64,000 nt of DNA from Microbacterium sp. RURRCA19A (GTDB lineage: Bacteria; Actinomycetota; Actinomycetes; Actinomycetales; Microbacteriaceae): assembly GCF_900156455.1 (NCBI RefSeq), contig NZ_FTNQ01000002.1:558001-622000 (forward strand), read 5' to 3'. Shown here piece after piece: positions 8,501 through 16,221 of this stretch. Position numbers and translations under genes: made by a program. The notes below the pieces were generated by a model. The model did no database searches and had not been told where the DNA came from. It was given only the letters and a program-made list of their open reading frames with translations. How positions within the stretch are numbered: position 1 is the first letter of the stretch; each line of letters opens with the position of its first letter.

Positions 8501-9515
8501 TCGCATCGTCGCGTCGGCACCCCCGCGTTCCGGCGTCACGCGCACCCTCGTCGGCTTCGGCGTGGGCGCGGTCGTCGTTGCCGCGCTCTTCCTCATCGAC
8601 GCGTTCGCCCCGACGTTCTTCACCGCCCCCCTGCCCACCCGCGCGCAAGACGGACTGACCCTCGCGCTCAGCGTCCTGATCGAGTCGTTGCCCTTCGTGG
8701 TGCTGGGCGTGCTGCTGTCGATCATCGTGCAGGTGTGGGTGCCGCCAGGGGCGATCGAACGGTGGATGCCACGCGCAGCGTGGGCGCGCCGGGCGGTGCT
8801 GTCGTTGCTCGGCATGCTCATCCCGGTGTGCGAGTGCGGCAACGTCCCGTTCGCGCGCGGGCTGCTCATGCGCGGCTTCCGGGTGTCGGACACGCTGACG
8901 TTCCTCGTGGCCGCGCCGATCGTGAACCCGATCGTCATCATCAGCACGCACGCCGCGTTCGGATTCAGCGACGGCATCCTCGTGGCACGCCTGGTCGGCG
9001 GGTTCCTCGTCGCGAACCTCATCGGCTGGCTGTACAGCCGGCATCCCGATCCCGACAAGCTCCTCACCGAGCGCTTCCTCGAGACGTGCGAGATCGTGGT
9101 CCAGGAGCGCGGCGGCCGGGGGCGCCGGTCGCTCGCGCAGCTCGTCGTCGAGCTCCGCTCGGTCATGCCGGCCCTCATCATCGGCTCGATGATCGCGGGC
9201 GCCGTGCAGGTGCTGATCCCGCGCAGCGCGCTGCTGGCGATCGGCTCCGACCCCGCCCTGTCGATCGCGGCGATGATGGTGCTGGCTGTCGTGGTGTCGC
9301 TGTGCTCGAACGTGGACGCGTTCTTCGCCCTGTCGTTCGCCTCGACCTTCACGCCGGGCTCGATCGTGGCGTTCCTGGTCGTCGGCCCGGTGGTCGACCT
9401 CAAGATGTACGCGCTGCTGCGCACGACCTTCACCACCCGCGTGCTCGTCGGGCTGACGGCGATCGTCGTGCTGTCGGCCTTCGCCCTGGGAACGGTGGTG
9501 AACCTCCTTGTCTAG
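8481..9515 (+). CDS. DUF318/UPF0718-type permease (YcgR/YraQ-like)
   Basis: Integral membrane protein of about 344 residues with eight or more hydrophobic segments. The family signature PVCECGNVPFARGLLMRG and the mirrored SLCSNVDAFFALSFAST segment are both present. These permeases pair with TIGR03943 proteins, and here that partner is the next gene. Placement behind zur suggests a metal-related transport role, which is inferred and not shown. Start choice is uncertain: GTG 8481 (used), GTG 8448 or GTG 8487; all overlap or abut the end of zur. Confidence 0.8.
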   Translation: MSVATSSRIVASAPPRSGVTRTLVGFGVGAVVVAALFLIDAFAPTFFTAPLPTRAQDGLTLALSVLIESLPFVVLGVLLSIIVQVWVPPGAIERWMPRAAWARRAVLSLLGMLIPVCECGNVPFARGLLMRGFRVSDTLTFLVAAPIVNPIVIISTHAAFGFSDGILVARLVGGFLVANLIGWLYSRHPDPDKLLTERFLETCEIVVQERGGRGRRSLAQLVVELRSVMPALIIGSMIAGAVQVLIPRSALLAIGSDPALSIAAMMVLAVVVSLCSNVDAFFALSFASTFTPGSIVAFLVVGPVVDLKMYALLRTTFTTRVLVGLTAIVVLSAFALGTVVNLLV

Positions 9516-10365
9516 AACGGGCGCTCTGGCCACCCGGTGGCTCGGCGTGGGGCTGACCGCGTGTCTCGCGGTCACCACGATCGCGCTGTGGATCACGGGT
9601 CGCATCTCGCTGTACGTCAACCCCGACTCGGCCTGGTTCGCCGTCGGGATGTCGGTCGTCGCCCTGCTCGGCGCGATCGCGACGTTCGCGCTCCCGCTCG
9701 GGGCGGAGGCCGACCACGGCCACGATCACGAGCACGGGCATTCCGTCGCGCCCGCCCGCGCGCGCCGCGAGGCCTTCGCGCACGCGGACCACGACCACGG
9801 CGATGCCCCCGACGCCCACGACGCCGCCGCCCACGATCACCTCGCCGCGCGGCCCCGCCTCACGGTGGCCGGTCTCGCGGCATTCAGCGGCGGCCTCATC
9901 GCGTCCGGAGTGGTGGTGGCCGTGCTGCTGACCCCGCCCGCCTCGCTGTCGGCCGAGCTCGCCGTCTCGCGCGACGTCGGGGCTCCGCCGCTGTTCGTCG
10001 GCTCGGACGTGGTGACCCTCGCCGCGTCGGGCGACACCTCGAAGTTCGGCATCGGCGACTGGTCGGCGGTCTTCGCGCACGCGACCAATCCCGAGACCTT
10101 CGACGGCAAGCCCGTGACCCTGACCGGGTTCATCACCCCCGGGCAGGACGGCGCGAGCTTCGACCTCACGCGCCTGGTCATCACGCACTGCGTCATCGAC
10201 GCCCAGACGGCGCGGCTGCCGATCACCGCGACGGGGTCCGCTCCGTCGACCGGGCAGTGGGTGACGGTGACCGGAACCGTCCGGTCCACCGGCGACGGCG
10301 CGCTCGAGGTGCACGCCGACCAGGTCGCCGCGATCGACGAGCCGGCGGATCCGTATGAGTACTGA
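9508..10365 (+). CDS. TIGR03943-family membrane protein with histidine-rich loop (YcgQ-like)
   Basis: Protein of 285 residues with two N-terminal membrane segments, a long His/Asp-rich stretch (about residues 70-112, repeated H-D-H and H-E-H patterns), a third membrane segment and an extracytoplasmic C-terminal domain. Such proteins are fixed partners of DUF318 permeases. The histidine loop points to divalent metal binding. The start is a TTG at 9508 that overlaps the permease stop, and its end overlaps the next ATG by 11 bp. The run of genes from znuA to here is therefore nearly gapless. Confidence 0.78.
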   Translation: MSRTGALATRWLGVGLTACLAVTTIALWITGRISLYVNPDSAWFAVGMSVVALLGAIATFALPLGAEADHGHDHEHGHSVAPARARREAFAHADHDHGDAPDAHDAAAHDHLAARPRLTVAGLAAFSGGLIASGVVVAVLLTPPASLSAELAVSRDVGAPPLFVGSDVVTLAASGDTSKFGIGDWSAVFAHATNPETFDGKPVTLTGFITPGQDGASFDLTRLVITHCVIDAQTARLPITATGSAPSTGQWVTVTGTVRSTGDGALEVHADQVAAIDEPADPYEY

Positions 10366-11761
10366 CTCTCGTCGTGCCCGCACGCGCCGACGTCGCGGTC
10401 GCGGATACCTGCTCGCCTTCGCCGCGGTGATCGGCGCCCTCGTCCTCGTGGGCGGCGTGGGCGGCGTCGTCTCGGTGGCGCAGGGCCCGCGGGTGACGGA
10501 CGTGCAGGTCGATCCCGCCGCCGCCGTCGCGGCATCCGGGGCCCGCGTCATCCTCACCACGACCCAGTCGCTCGAGAAGATCGACGTCTCCCAGGTCCAG
10601 GTCGAGCCGGCGACGCCGTTCACCGTCGACACGTCCGGCCGGAGCGTCGGGATCCGCTTCACGCTGCCCCTGCGTGACGACTCCGACTACACCGTGACCG
10701 TGAACGGCGTGAAGGGCCTCGGCGCGGGGCCCGCCTCGACGTTGACCGAGACCTTCCGCACTCCTCCGCTGTCGGCGTTCCTCATGCAGCGGGGCACGGC
10801 CGACGGCGACACGATCTTCCGCACCGACCTCCGGGGCGATGCCGGGTTGCCGGTGTTCACCCACGAGCACATCGAAGACTTCCGGGCCACCGCGAACCAC
10901 CTCGTCATCTCGGTGCGCGAGGGCGACCGTGCGCGGGTCATCGTGACGGACCTCGACGGACAGAACGCCCGCGACATCGCCCTGCCGGGGCCCGGGTTCG
11001 TCTCGAACCTGCAGTCGGCCGACCGTGGCGAGCGCATCGGGTTCACCTTCTCGGATGCCACCCTGGGCACCGCCGGGGGGCGCGAGAGCAAGCTGTTCAC
11101 GGCGTCGGCCGCGGACGATGCGCCGCCGGTGGAGATCGGTCTCAACGGCGGTGACGTGCGCGTGGGCGACTGGCGGTTCGTGCCCGACACCGACAGCATG
11201 CTCGTGCTGACGTTCGACTCGCGACTGCTGCTCACCGACGCGCAGGGCGGGAACGCCGCCCCGCTGGGGAGCGCCCTGTCGATCGACGGCATCGCGCGAG
11301 GATCCTCGGTCGCGATCGTCGAGCGGCTCGAGGGCATCCGCGAGATCAACCTGACCGACGGTTCCGAGCAGCCGCTCGAAGACCCCGTCGACCCGCCGGG
11401 GATGCCGGGTCGGGCGACGCCGGTCCCGGGGACGGGCGCTGGCACGATCCGGTCGTTCGCCGACATCGGCTCCGACGGCGCCTACCGCGCCACGACGATC
11501 GGGCACGTCGACACCGACGGCACCGTGCGACCGTTGCTCGAGGTTCCCGGCACCGACACGGTGCTGCAGACGTGCGTGTCGCCGAGCGGACGCTACGCCG
11601 CGGTGCTGGTCGCGCCGAAGGCCGTCGACAATCCCTTCGACCGCTATCAGCTGCCCCTGCCCGGGCGGCTGCAGACCCACCTGGTCGAGATCGACTCGGG
11701 TCAGGAGGTCGCGGCCCTGCAGGGGTTCGACCTGTCGTGGTGCCAGGTGCCGCCCGGATGA
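10355..11761 (+). CDS. Exported/anchored protein with beta-propeller-like repeats, function unknown
   Basis: Protein of 468 residues. The N-terminus is very basic (residues 6-17 mostly Arg) and is followed by one hydrophobic segment (18-42), so it is probably an anchored or secreted protein. After an Ig-like region (about 47-130) there are repeated segments with alternating hydrophobic and Asp/Gly turns (DTIFRTDLRGDAG, ARVIVTDLDGQNARDI, SLLLTDAQGGNA-like) that resemble TolB/WD40 blades. No catalytic motif was found. It begins inside the previous gene and its stop overlaps the glycosylase ATG, so it is co-transcribed with them. A precise function cannot be given. Confidence 0.7.
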   Translation: MSTDSRRARTRRRRGRGYLLAFAAVIGALVLVGGVGGVVSVAQGPRVTDVQVDPAAAVAASGARVILTTTQSLEKIDVSQVQVEPATPFTVDTSGRSVGIRFTLPLRDDSDYTVTVNGVKGLGAGPASTLTETFRTPPLSAFLMQRGTADGDTIFRTDLRGDAGLPVFTHEHIEDFRATANHLVISVREGDRARVIVTDLDGQNARDIALPGPGFVSNLQSADRGERIGFTFSDATLGTAGGRESKLFTASAADDAPPVEIGLNGGDVRVGDWRFVPDTDSMLVLTFDSRLLLTDAQGGNAAPLGSALSIDGIARGSSVAIVERLEGIREINLTDGSEQPLEDPVDPPGMPGRATPVPGTGAGTIRSFADIGSDGAYRATTIGHVDTDGTVRPLLEVPGTDTVLQTCVSPSGRYAAVLVAPKAVDNPFDRYQLPLPGRLQTHLVEIDSGQEVAALQGFDLSWCQVPPG

Positions 11762-12456
11762 CGCGACCCGCCACGCGCGACGATCTCGCGGGGCTTCCGG
11801 TCGAGGTCGCGCCGTCGCTGCTCGGCGCCCGTCTCGAGACCGTCGTCGACGGCGAGACCGTTCTGCTGCGCATCAGCGAGGTCGAGGCGTACCACGGGCT
11901 CGGGACGGGGGACCGCTCCGATCCCGGCTCGCACGCGCGCAGCGGTCCCACGGCGCGCAACGCGACGATGTGGGGCGAACCCGGTCACCTCTACGTGTAC
12001 CTGAGCCATGGCATCCATTCCTGCGTCAACGTCGTGTGCGGCCCCGACGGCGTCGCCGGCGGTGTGCTGCTGCGCGGCGGCGAGGTGATCCAGGGCGTCG
12101 ACGTCGCCGACCGACGTCGGCGTGAGCGCGGAGGCGTCGTCCGGACGCCGCGCGACCTCGCCCGCGGACCGGGACGCCTGGGGGATGCCGTGGGCCTGCG
12201 GCATCCGATCCACGACGGGATCGACGCCGTCACGGGCGCCGAACGGGCGGGTGCCCGCGCGCGGCTGTTCCTCCCCGACGAACCCGCGGCGCCGACGACG
12301 GGACCACGGGTGGGCGTGGCCGGGGTCGCGGGGACGGATGCCTTCCCGTGGCGGTTCTGGATCGGCGGCGACCCGACGGTGTCGACCTTCCGATGGGGGC
12401 GGGGAGCGGCGGAAGCCGCCGCCCGTCAAGGCGACACGCCGGGCGTGCTAGACTGA
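11758..12456 (+). CDS. DNA-3-methyladenine glycosylase (AAG/MPG family)
   Basis: Base-excision repair glycosylase of 232 residues that removes alkylated purines. Family motifs are ISEVEAYHG (containing the catalytic Glu), [19 protein letters not shown] and [16 protein letters not shown], and a late GPRVGVAG segment. The ATG at 11758 overlaps the stop of the preceding gene (ATGA) and is where homology begins; the frame is open further upstream but lacks family sequence. The end lies next to the rpmB promoter. Confidence 0.9.
   Translation: MTRPATRDDLAGLPVEVAPSLLGARLETVVDGETVLLRISEVEAYHGLGTGDRSDPGSHARSGPTARNATMWGEPGHLYVYLSHGIHSCVNVVCGPDGVAGGVLLRGGEVIQGVDVADRRRRERGGVVRTPRDLARGPGRLGDAVGLRHPIHDGIDAVTGAERAGARARLFLPDEPAAPTTGPRVGVAGVAGTDAFPWRFWIGGDPTVSTFRWGRGAAEAAARQGDTPGVLD
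12446..12454 (+). promoter_or_regulatory. Extended -10 promoter of the rpmB-rpmG-rpsN operon
   Basis: TGCTAGACT combines an extended TGn element with the -10 hexamer TAGACT (12449-12454), a common form for strong actinobacterial ribosomal promoters. The matching -35 is weak. Transcription would start near 12460-12462, exactly where the first arm of the leader structure begins. The promoter overlaps the last codons of the glycosylase gene. Confidence 0.6.
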
Positions 12457-12459
12457 ACG

Positions 12460-12574
12460 CTTGTCTGCGCGCACTCCAGCACGCAGTACGTACCCCTTCT
12501 TCCGATCCCGGCCTCGCGCTGTGCCCGGAACGGGGTGCAGACAAGGGATCTTGGGTGACACCGTCCGGTGTCAC
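12460..12574 (+). ncRNA. Structured 5' leader of the rpmB operon (candidate cis-regulatory RNA)
   Basis: The 135-nt untranslated leader can fold into a closed domain. Arm CTTGTCTGC (12460-12468), at the predicted RNA 5' end, pairs perfectly with GCAGACAAG (12537-12545). Inside it, ACCCC (12492-12496) pairs with GGGGT (12532-12536) and TTCCG (12500-12504) with CGGAA (12526-12530), so the helices stack. A second, perfect hairpin follows: GTGACACCG (12555-12563) and CGGTGTCAC (12566-12574), just before the AGGAG ribosome site at 12584. This is the layout of ribosomal-protein autoregulatory leaders. The RNA class is not one I recognise. Confidence 0.5.
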
Positions 12575-12595
12575 GGTACAGAAGGAGACATCACC

Positions 12596-12832
12596 ATGGC
12601 AGCAGTGTGCCAGGTGACTGGAGCGGTTCCCGGCTTCGGTCACAACATCTCGCACTCGCACCGCCGGACGAAGCGCCGCTTCGACCCGAACGTGCAGAAG
12701 AAGACCTACTTCGTTCCGTCGCTGGGTCGCAACATCAAGCTCAACGTTTCGGCGAAGGGCATCAAGGTCATCGACGCCCGCGGTATCGAGGCCGTCGTCC
12801 GTGACCTGCAGGCGAAGGGCGTGAAGCTGTAA
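12596..12832 (+). CDS. rpmB: 50S ribosomal protein L28, zinc-independent form
   Basis: Ribosomal protein of 78 residues recognised by [24 protein letters not shown] and the [14 protein letters not shown] core. Only one cysteine (residue 5) is present, so the paired CXXC motifs of zinc-binding L28 are absent. A GAAGGAGA ribosome site lies 8 bp upstream. Its stop overlaps the rpmG start (TAATG). In mycobacteria such C-minus L28/L33/S14 sets are under Zur control. Here no Zur-like box is visible upstream, so it may simply be the standard copy. Confidence 0.95.
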   Translation: MAAVCQVTGAVPGFGHNISHSHRRTKRRFDPNVQKKTYFVPSLGRNIKLNVSAKGIKVIDARGIEAVVRDLQAKGVKL

Positions 12833-13002
12833 TGGCGAAGAAGGCTCAGGACGTCCGTCCGATCATCAAGCTGCGTTCGACCGCCGGCACGGGGTACACC
12901 TACGTGACGCGCAAGAACCGCCGCAACAACCCCGACCGCATCGTGCTGAAGAAGTACGACCCCGTGGTCCGCAAGCACGTCGACTTCCGAGAGGAGCGCT
13001 AA
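12832..13002 (+). CDS. rpmG: 50S ribosomal protein L33, zinc-independent form
   Basis: Small (56 aa) large-subunit protein with the typical L33 sequence [20 protein letters not shown] and a [12 protein letters not shown] end. No cysteine is present, so it is the C-minus, zinc-free type. It overlaps the rpmB stop by one base, and rpsN starts 4 bp after its stop, which gives a compact three-gene operon. Confidence 0.96.
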   Translation: MAKKAQDVRPIIKLRSTAGTGYTYVTRKNRRNNPDRIVLKKYDPVVRKHVDFREER

Positions 13003-13006
13003 GCAC

Positions 13007-13312
13007 ATGGCTAAGAAGAGCAAGATCGCGCGCAACGAGCAGCGCAAGGTCGTCGTCGAGCGCTACGCCGCGAAGCGCGCCGAGCTGAAGAAGACCCTGG
13101 TCGACCCCAACGCGACCGACGAGGCCCGCGAGGCCGCCCGCGTGGGCCTGCAGAAGCTGCCCCGCAACGCGTCGCCCGCCCGCGTGCGCAGCCGCGACGT
13201 CATCGACGGCCGCCCCCGTGGCGTCCTCACGAAGTTCGGCGTCTCGCGCGTCCGCTTCCGCGACATGGCCCACCGTGGCGAGCTGCCCGGCGTGACCAAG
13301 TCGAGCTGGTAA
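13007..13312 (+). CDS. rpsN: 30S ribosomal protein S14, long zinc-independent form
   Basis: Protein of 101 residues, the long S14 type without the CXXC...CXXC zinc ribbon of the 61-residue form. The C-terminal signature [21 protein letters not shown] identifies the family. It is the last gene of the rpmB-rpmG-rpsN unit and is followed by an obvious terminator hairpin. Confidence 0.96.
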   Translation: MAKKSKIARNEQRKVVVERYAAKRAELKKTLVDPNATDEAREAARVGLQKLPRNASPARVRSRDVIDGRPRGVLTKFGVSRVRFRDMAHRGELPGVTKSSW

Positions 13313-13327
13313 GCACCCGCACCACCG

Positions 13328-13365
13328 CGAAGGGCGGGGGTCCCGAGAGGGATTCCCGCCCTTCG
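13328..13365 (+). terminator. Terminator of the rpmB-rpmG-rpsN operon
   Basis: Perfect 11-bp stem: CGAAGGGCGGG (13328-13338) pairs with CCCGCCCTTCG (13355-13365) across a 16-nt loop, 15 bp after the rpsN stop. The T tract after it is short (TCGTT), as is usual in high-GC actinobacteria. Confidence 0.8.
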
Positions 13366-13724
13366 TCGTTCTCCGGCCCGCTCCGCGGCGGACCGTCGAG
13401 CGGAGAACGTCGGGGACACCCCGGGCCGTGGCATCCTGAACCGACGTGTCGACCACGGACTCCGCTCGACGGCTCGCCCCCGCCGCGACCGCGCTCGCGG
13501 CTCCGCCACGGTGCGGCCTCGGCGGCGTCTCGCACGCCCCAGAGGGCACTCCGGCCCCACGCGGCGCGCGACACGCCGGTACGCAAAGGGCGAAATCGGT
13601 CAAAATCCGCGTAATTCCGCGGTTCGGTTGATACTGTCGAGGCGGTCTCCCGACCACCGAGGGGAATCTCTCCTCGTCCGATGTAACGAGAGGCGACCCG
13701 ACCGTCGCCTGGAGGACAAACCAC
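13366..13724. other. Non-coding gap holding a nested inverted repeat and the HU promoter region
   Basis: No convincing gene in this stretch; short open frames lack ribosome sites and family resemblance. It contains a perfect 13-bp inverted repeat, CCGTCGAGCGGAG (13393-13405) with CTCCGCTCGACGG (13460-13472). Nested inside is a 6-bp pair, CCGTGG (13426-13431) and CCACGG (13453-13458). Closer to the HU gene, an AT-richer part (13592-13635) ends in GATACT (13630-13635), a plausible -10 element, followed by a leader of about 80 nt and a TGGAGGAC ribosome site. Confidence 0.45.
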
Positions 13725-14012
13725 ATGGCCGACAAGTCCATCACCAAGACCGAGCTCGTCGCGAGCATCGCCAGCGCGACCGGACAGAGCCAGTCCGCCG
13801 TGTCGAGCGTGCTCGACTCCCTCTTCTCCACCGTCTCCGAGGCGGTCGCCAAGGGCAGCAAGGTCTCGATCCCCGGCTGGATCGCGTTCGAGCAGGTCGC
13901 CACGTCGGCCCGCACCGGCCGCAACCCCCAGACGGGCGAGGAGATCTCGATCCCCGCGGGCAAGCGCGTCAAGGTCACCGCCGGCTCGAAGCTGAAGGCT
14001 GCCGTCAAGTAA
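13725..14012 (+). CDS. hup: HU-family DNA-binding protein
   Basis: Histone-like nucleoid protein of 95 residues, near the usual HU length. The N-terminal helices (SITKTELVASIASATGQSQS) and the DNA-binding arm region GRNPQTGEEISIPAGKRVKVTAG are characteristic. It lacks the Lys/Ala-rich C-terminal tail of mycobacterial HupB, so it is a short HU. A TGGAGGAC ribosome site precedes the ATG. It is monocistronic, with a strong terminator 18 bp downstream. Confidence 0.93.
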   Translation: MADKSITKTELVASIASATGQSQSAVSSVLDSLFSTVSEAVAKGSKVSIPGWIAFEQVATSARTGRNPQTGEEISIPAGKRVKVTAGSKLKAAVK

Positions 14013-14029
14013 GACGACGCGAGCTGTCG

Positions 14030-14060
14030 AGAGGGGGGATGCCGGTGGCATCCCCCCTCT
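14030..14060 (+). terminator. Terminator of the HU gene
   Basis: Perfect 14-bp stem, AGAGGGGGGATGCC (14030-14043) with GGCATCCCCCCTCT (14047-14060), and a 3-nt loop, followed by TGTGTT. The stem contains an inverted pair of the word GGATGCC that is frequent throughout the window. Confidence 0.85.
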
Positions 14061-14089
14061 TGTGTTCCCGCGCGACGTAGGCTTGGGGG

Positions 14090-16087
14090 GTGAATCCCCG
14101 AGCCCTGCGCGTGGCCGGACCCGTCTTCCTGGTCGTGGTCTCGGTGATCTGCGTCGTCGCAGGTCTCGCCTACGGCGGCGGCGCGGCGCCGACGCTCCTG
14201 GCCGATCCCGGCCCCTTCGTCCGGTGGGGCCTTCCCGTCGCCACGCTCGTGGTCAACCTGTCGGCGGCGACCATGGTCGGCGCGCTCGTGCTGGCGCTGT
14301 TCGCTCTGCCCGCGGGGGAGCGGCCGTTCGAGATCGCTCTGGACACGGCATCCATCGGCGCGGCGGTCTTCACCGTCTCGGCCGCGGCCACCGGGTTCCT
14401 GACGTTCCTGAACGTCATCAACGCGACCCCGACGCTCGACCCGCTCTTCGGCCAGCAGCTCGGGCGCTTCCTCGTCGAGACCGAGGTGGGCCCCGCGTGG
14501 CTGATCACGACGATCGCCGGCGCGGTCCTCACGGTGCTCACGTTCGCGGTGCGGACGTGGATTCCCACGCTGCTGGTCGCGCTCCTCGCCCTCGCCTCGC
14601 TGATCCCGATGGGCACGCAGGGCCACGCCGGCACCGAGGCCAGCCACACCGCCGCGGTCACGTCGCTGGTGCTGCACATCCTCGCCGCCGCCGTCTGGCT
14701 CGGCGGCCTCATCCTGCTGGTCGTCGTGCGTCCCGCGATGAGCCGTCCGCAGCTGCAGACGACGCTGCTGCGATACTCCTCGATCGCCCTGGTCGCGTTC
14801 CTCGTCGTGGCGATCTCGGGCACCGTGCGCGCCTCGATCGGCCTGGTCGGATGGCAGAACCTCCTGTCGCCGTACGGCATCCTGGTCCTGGTCAAAGTGA
14901 CCGCGCTCGTGGCGATGGGCATCCTCGGTGCCTGGTACCGCCAGCGCCTCATCGCCCGGATGAGCGACGACGAGGGTTCGCGTCGCTTCTGGGGCGTCGT
15001 CCTGCTCGAGCTGGTGTTCATGGGCGTCGCGAGCGGAATCGCGGTCGCCCTTGCACGCACGCCCCCGCCCGCCGCCGACCTGCCGCTGATCGGGACGACT
15101 CCCGCGGAGGTGCTGACGGGGTCGCCCCTTCCGCCGGAGTTCACGCTCGACCGGTGGTTCACCGCGTGGGACATCGACCTGCTATGGGCGTTCGTCGCGG
15201 GCTTCGGCCTGTTCTTCTACCTCGCCGGCGTGTGGCGTCTCCGTCGTCGCGGCGATTCCTGGCCGGTCCACCGCACGATCCTGTGGTCGCTCGGCATGCT
15301 GGCGATCTTCTGGGTCACGTCGGGCCCGCTGAACGTGTACCAGGACTACCTGTTCAGCGTCCACATGATCGAGCACATGCTGCTGTCGATGGCGATCCCG
15401 CTCCTGCTGGTCGCCGGAGCCCCGGTGACGCTCGCCGCGCGGGCGATCCGCAAGCGCGACGACGGGTCGCGCGGTGGTCGCGAGTGGATCCTGTGGGCCG
15501 TGCACAACCCGGTCGCGAAGGTCCTCACGAACCCGTTCGTGGCGGCGGGGCTGTTCATCGTCTCGTTGTGGGCGTTCTACTACACCGACCTGTTCCGCTG
15601 GTCGCTGTACGACCACGTCGGCCACATCTGGATGGTCGCGCACTTCCTCATCACCGGGTACCTGTTCGTGCTGAGCCTCATCGGCATCGATCCGGTGCCC
15701 TACCGCCTGCCCTACCCGGGGCGTCTTCTCATCCTGATCGCGGTCATGGCGATGCACGCCTTCTTCGGCATCGCGATCATGATGAACTCCGGCCTCATGG
15801 CGGCCGAATGGTTCGGATCGATGGGGCGGACGTGGGGCGCCACCCCGCTGGAAGACCAGTACACCGGTGGCGGCGTCGCGTGGAGCGTCGGCGAGATCCC
15901 GACCCTGATCCTCGCGATCACCGTCGCGATCCAGTGGAGCCGCAGCGACGAGCGGCAGCAGCGACGCCGCGACCGGCACGTGGACCGGGTGGGCGACGTC
16001 GAGCTGGACGAGTACAACGCCGAGCTGCAGCGGCTGGCTCAGCGCGACGCCCGCGCGGCCGAACGCGCCGCGGCGAAGGGCCGCTGA
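14090..16087 (+). CDS. CopD-CtaG fusion membrane protein (copper handling / cytochrome oxidase assembly)
   Basis: Polytopic protein of 665 residues with two family domains. The N-terminal half (about 100-310) resembles the copper-resistance CopD domain, including the HTAAVTSLVLHILAAAVWLGGL segment and its histidines. The C-terminal half (about 350-620) resembles caa3-type oxidase assembly factor CtaG, with LFSVHMIEHMLLSMAIPLLL, YDHVGHIWMVAHFLITGYLF and a MAMHAFFGIAIMM segment. This fusion is usual in Actinobacteria. The start is GTG at 14090, after a GGGGGG run. The cytoplasmic C-terminus is Arg/Ala-rich. The predicted role is copper delivery or tolerance at the membrane. Confidence 0.88.
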   Translation: MNPRALRVAGPVFLVVVSVICVVAGLAYGGGAAPTLLADPGPFVRWGLPVATLVVNLSAATMVGALVLALFALPAGERPFEIALDTASIGAAVFTVSAAATGFLTFLNVINATPTLDPLFGQQLGRFLVETEVGPAWLITTIAGAVLTVLTFAVRTWIPTLLVALLALASLIPMGTQGHAGTEASHTAAVTSLVLHILAAAVWLGGLILLVVVRPAMSRPQLQTTLLRYSSIALVAFLVVAISGTVRASIGLVGWQNLLSPYGILVLVKVTALVAMGILGAWYRQRLIARMSDDEGSRRFWGVVLLELVFMGVASGIAVALARTPPPAADLPLIGTTPAEVLTGSPLPPEFTLDRWFTAWDIDLLWAFVAGFGLFFYLAGVWRLRRRGDSWPVHRTILWSLGMLAIFWVTSGPLNVYQDYLFSVHMIEHMLLSMAIPLLLVAGAPVTLAARAIRKRDDGSRGGREWILWAVHNPVAKVLTNPFVAAGLFIVSLWAFYYTDLFRWSLYDHVGHIWMVAHFLITGYLFVLSLIGIDPVPYRLPYPGRLLILIAVMAMHAFFGIAIMMNSGLMAAEWFGSMGRTWGATPLEDQYTGGGVAWSVGEIPTLILAITVAIQWSRSDERQQRRRDRHVDRVGDVELDEYNAELQRLAQRDARAAERAAAKGR

Positions 16088-16221
16088 GGCGGCAGCCGGC
16101 ACAGTCGCCGAGGGGACGGCATCCGCGCCGTCGACGGAGACCGGGAAGCGGAATGCGTCGCGCCCGCTAGTCTCGACATGCCCGCCACCGGGGCGGTGGG
16201 GGCGTCATCGAGGAGGATGCC

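Noticed and set aside
12460..12595. Zur box upstream of the zinc-free ribosomal genes
   Set aside because: No AT-rich TGAAAATNATTTTCA-like sequence is present; the repeats there are GC-rich RNA-type stems.
13446..13631. 61-codon open frame before the HU gene
   Set aside because: No ribosome site, Ala/Pro/Arg-rich random composition, and it covers the promoter region.
12866..14677. 603-codon minus-strand open frame over ribosomal, HU and CopD genes
   Set aside because: It covers several well-identified plus-strand genes and terminators and shows no recognisable domain.
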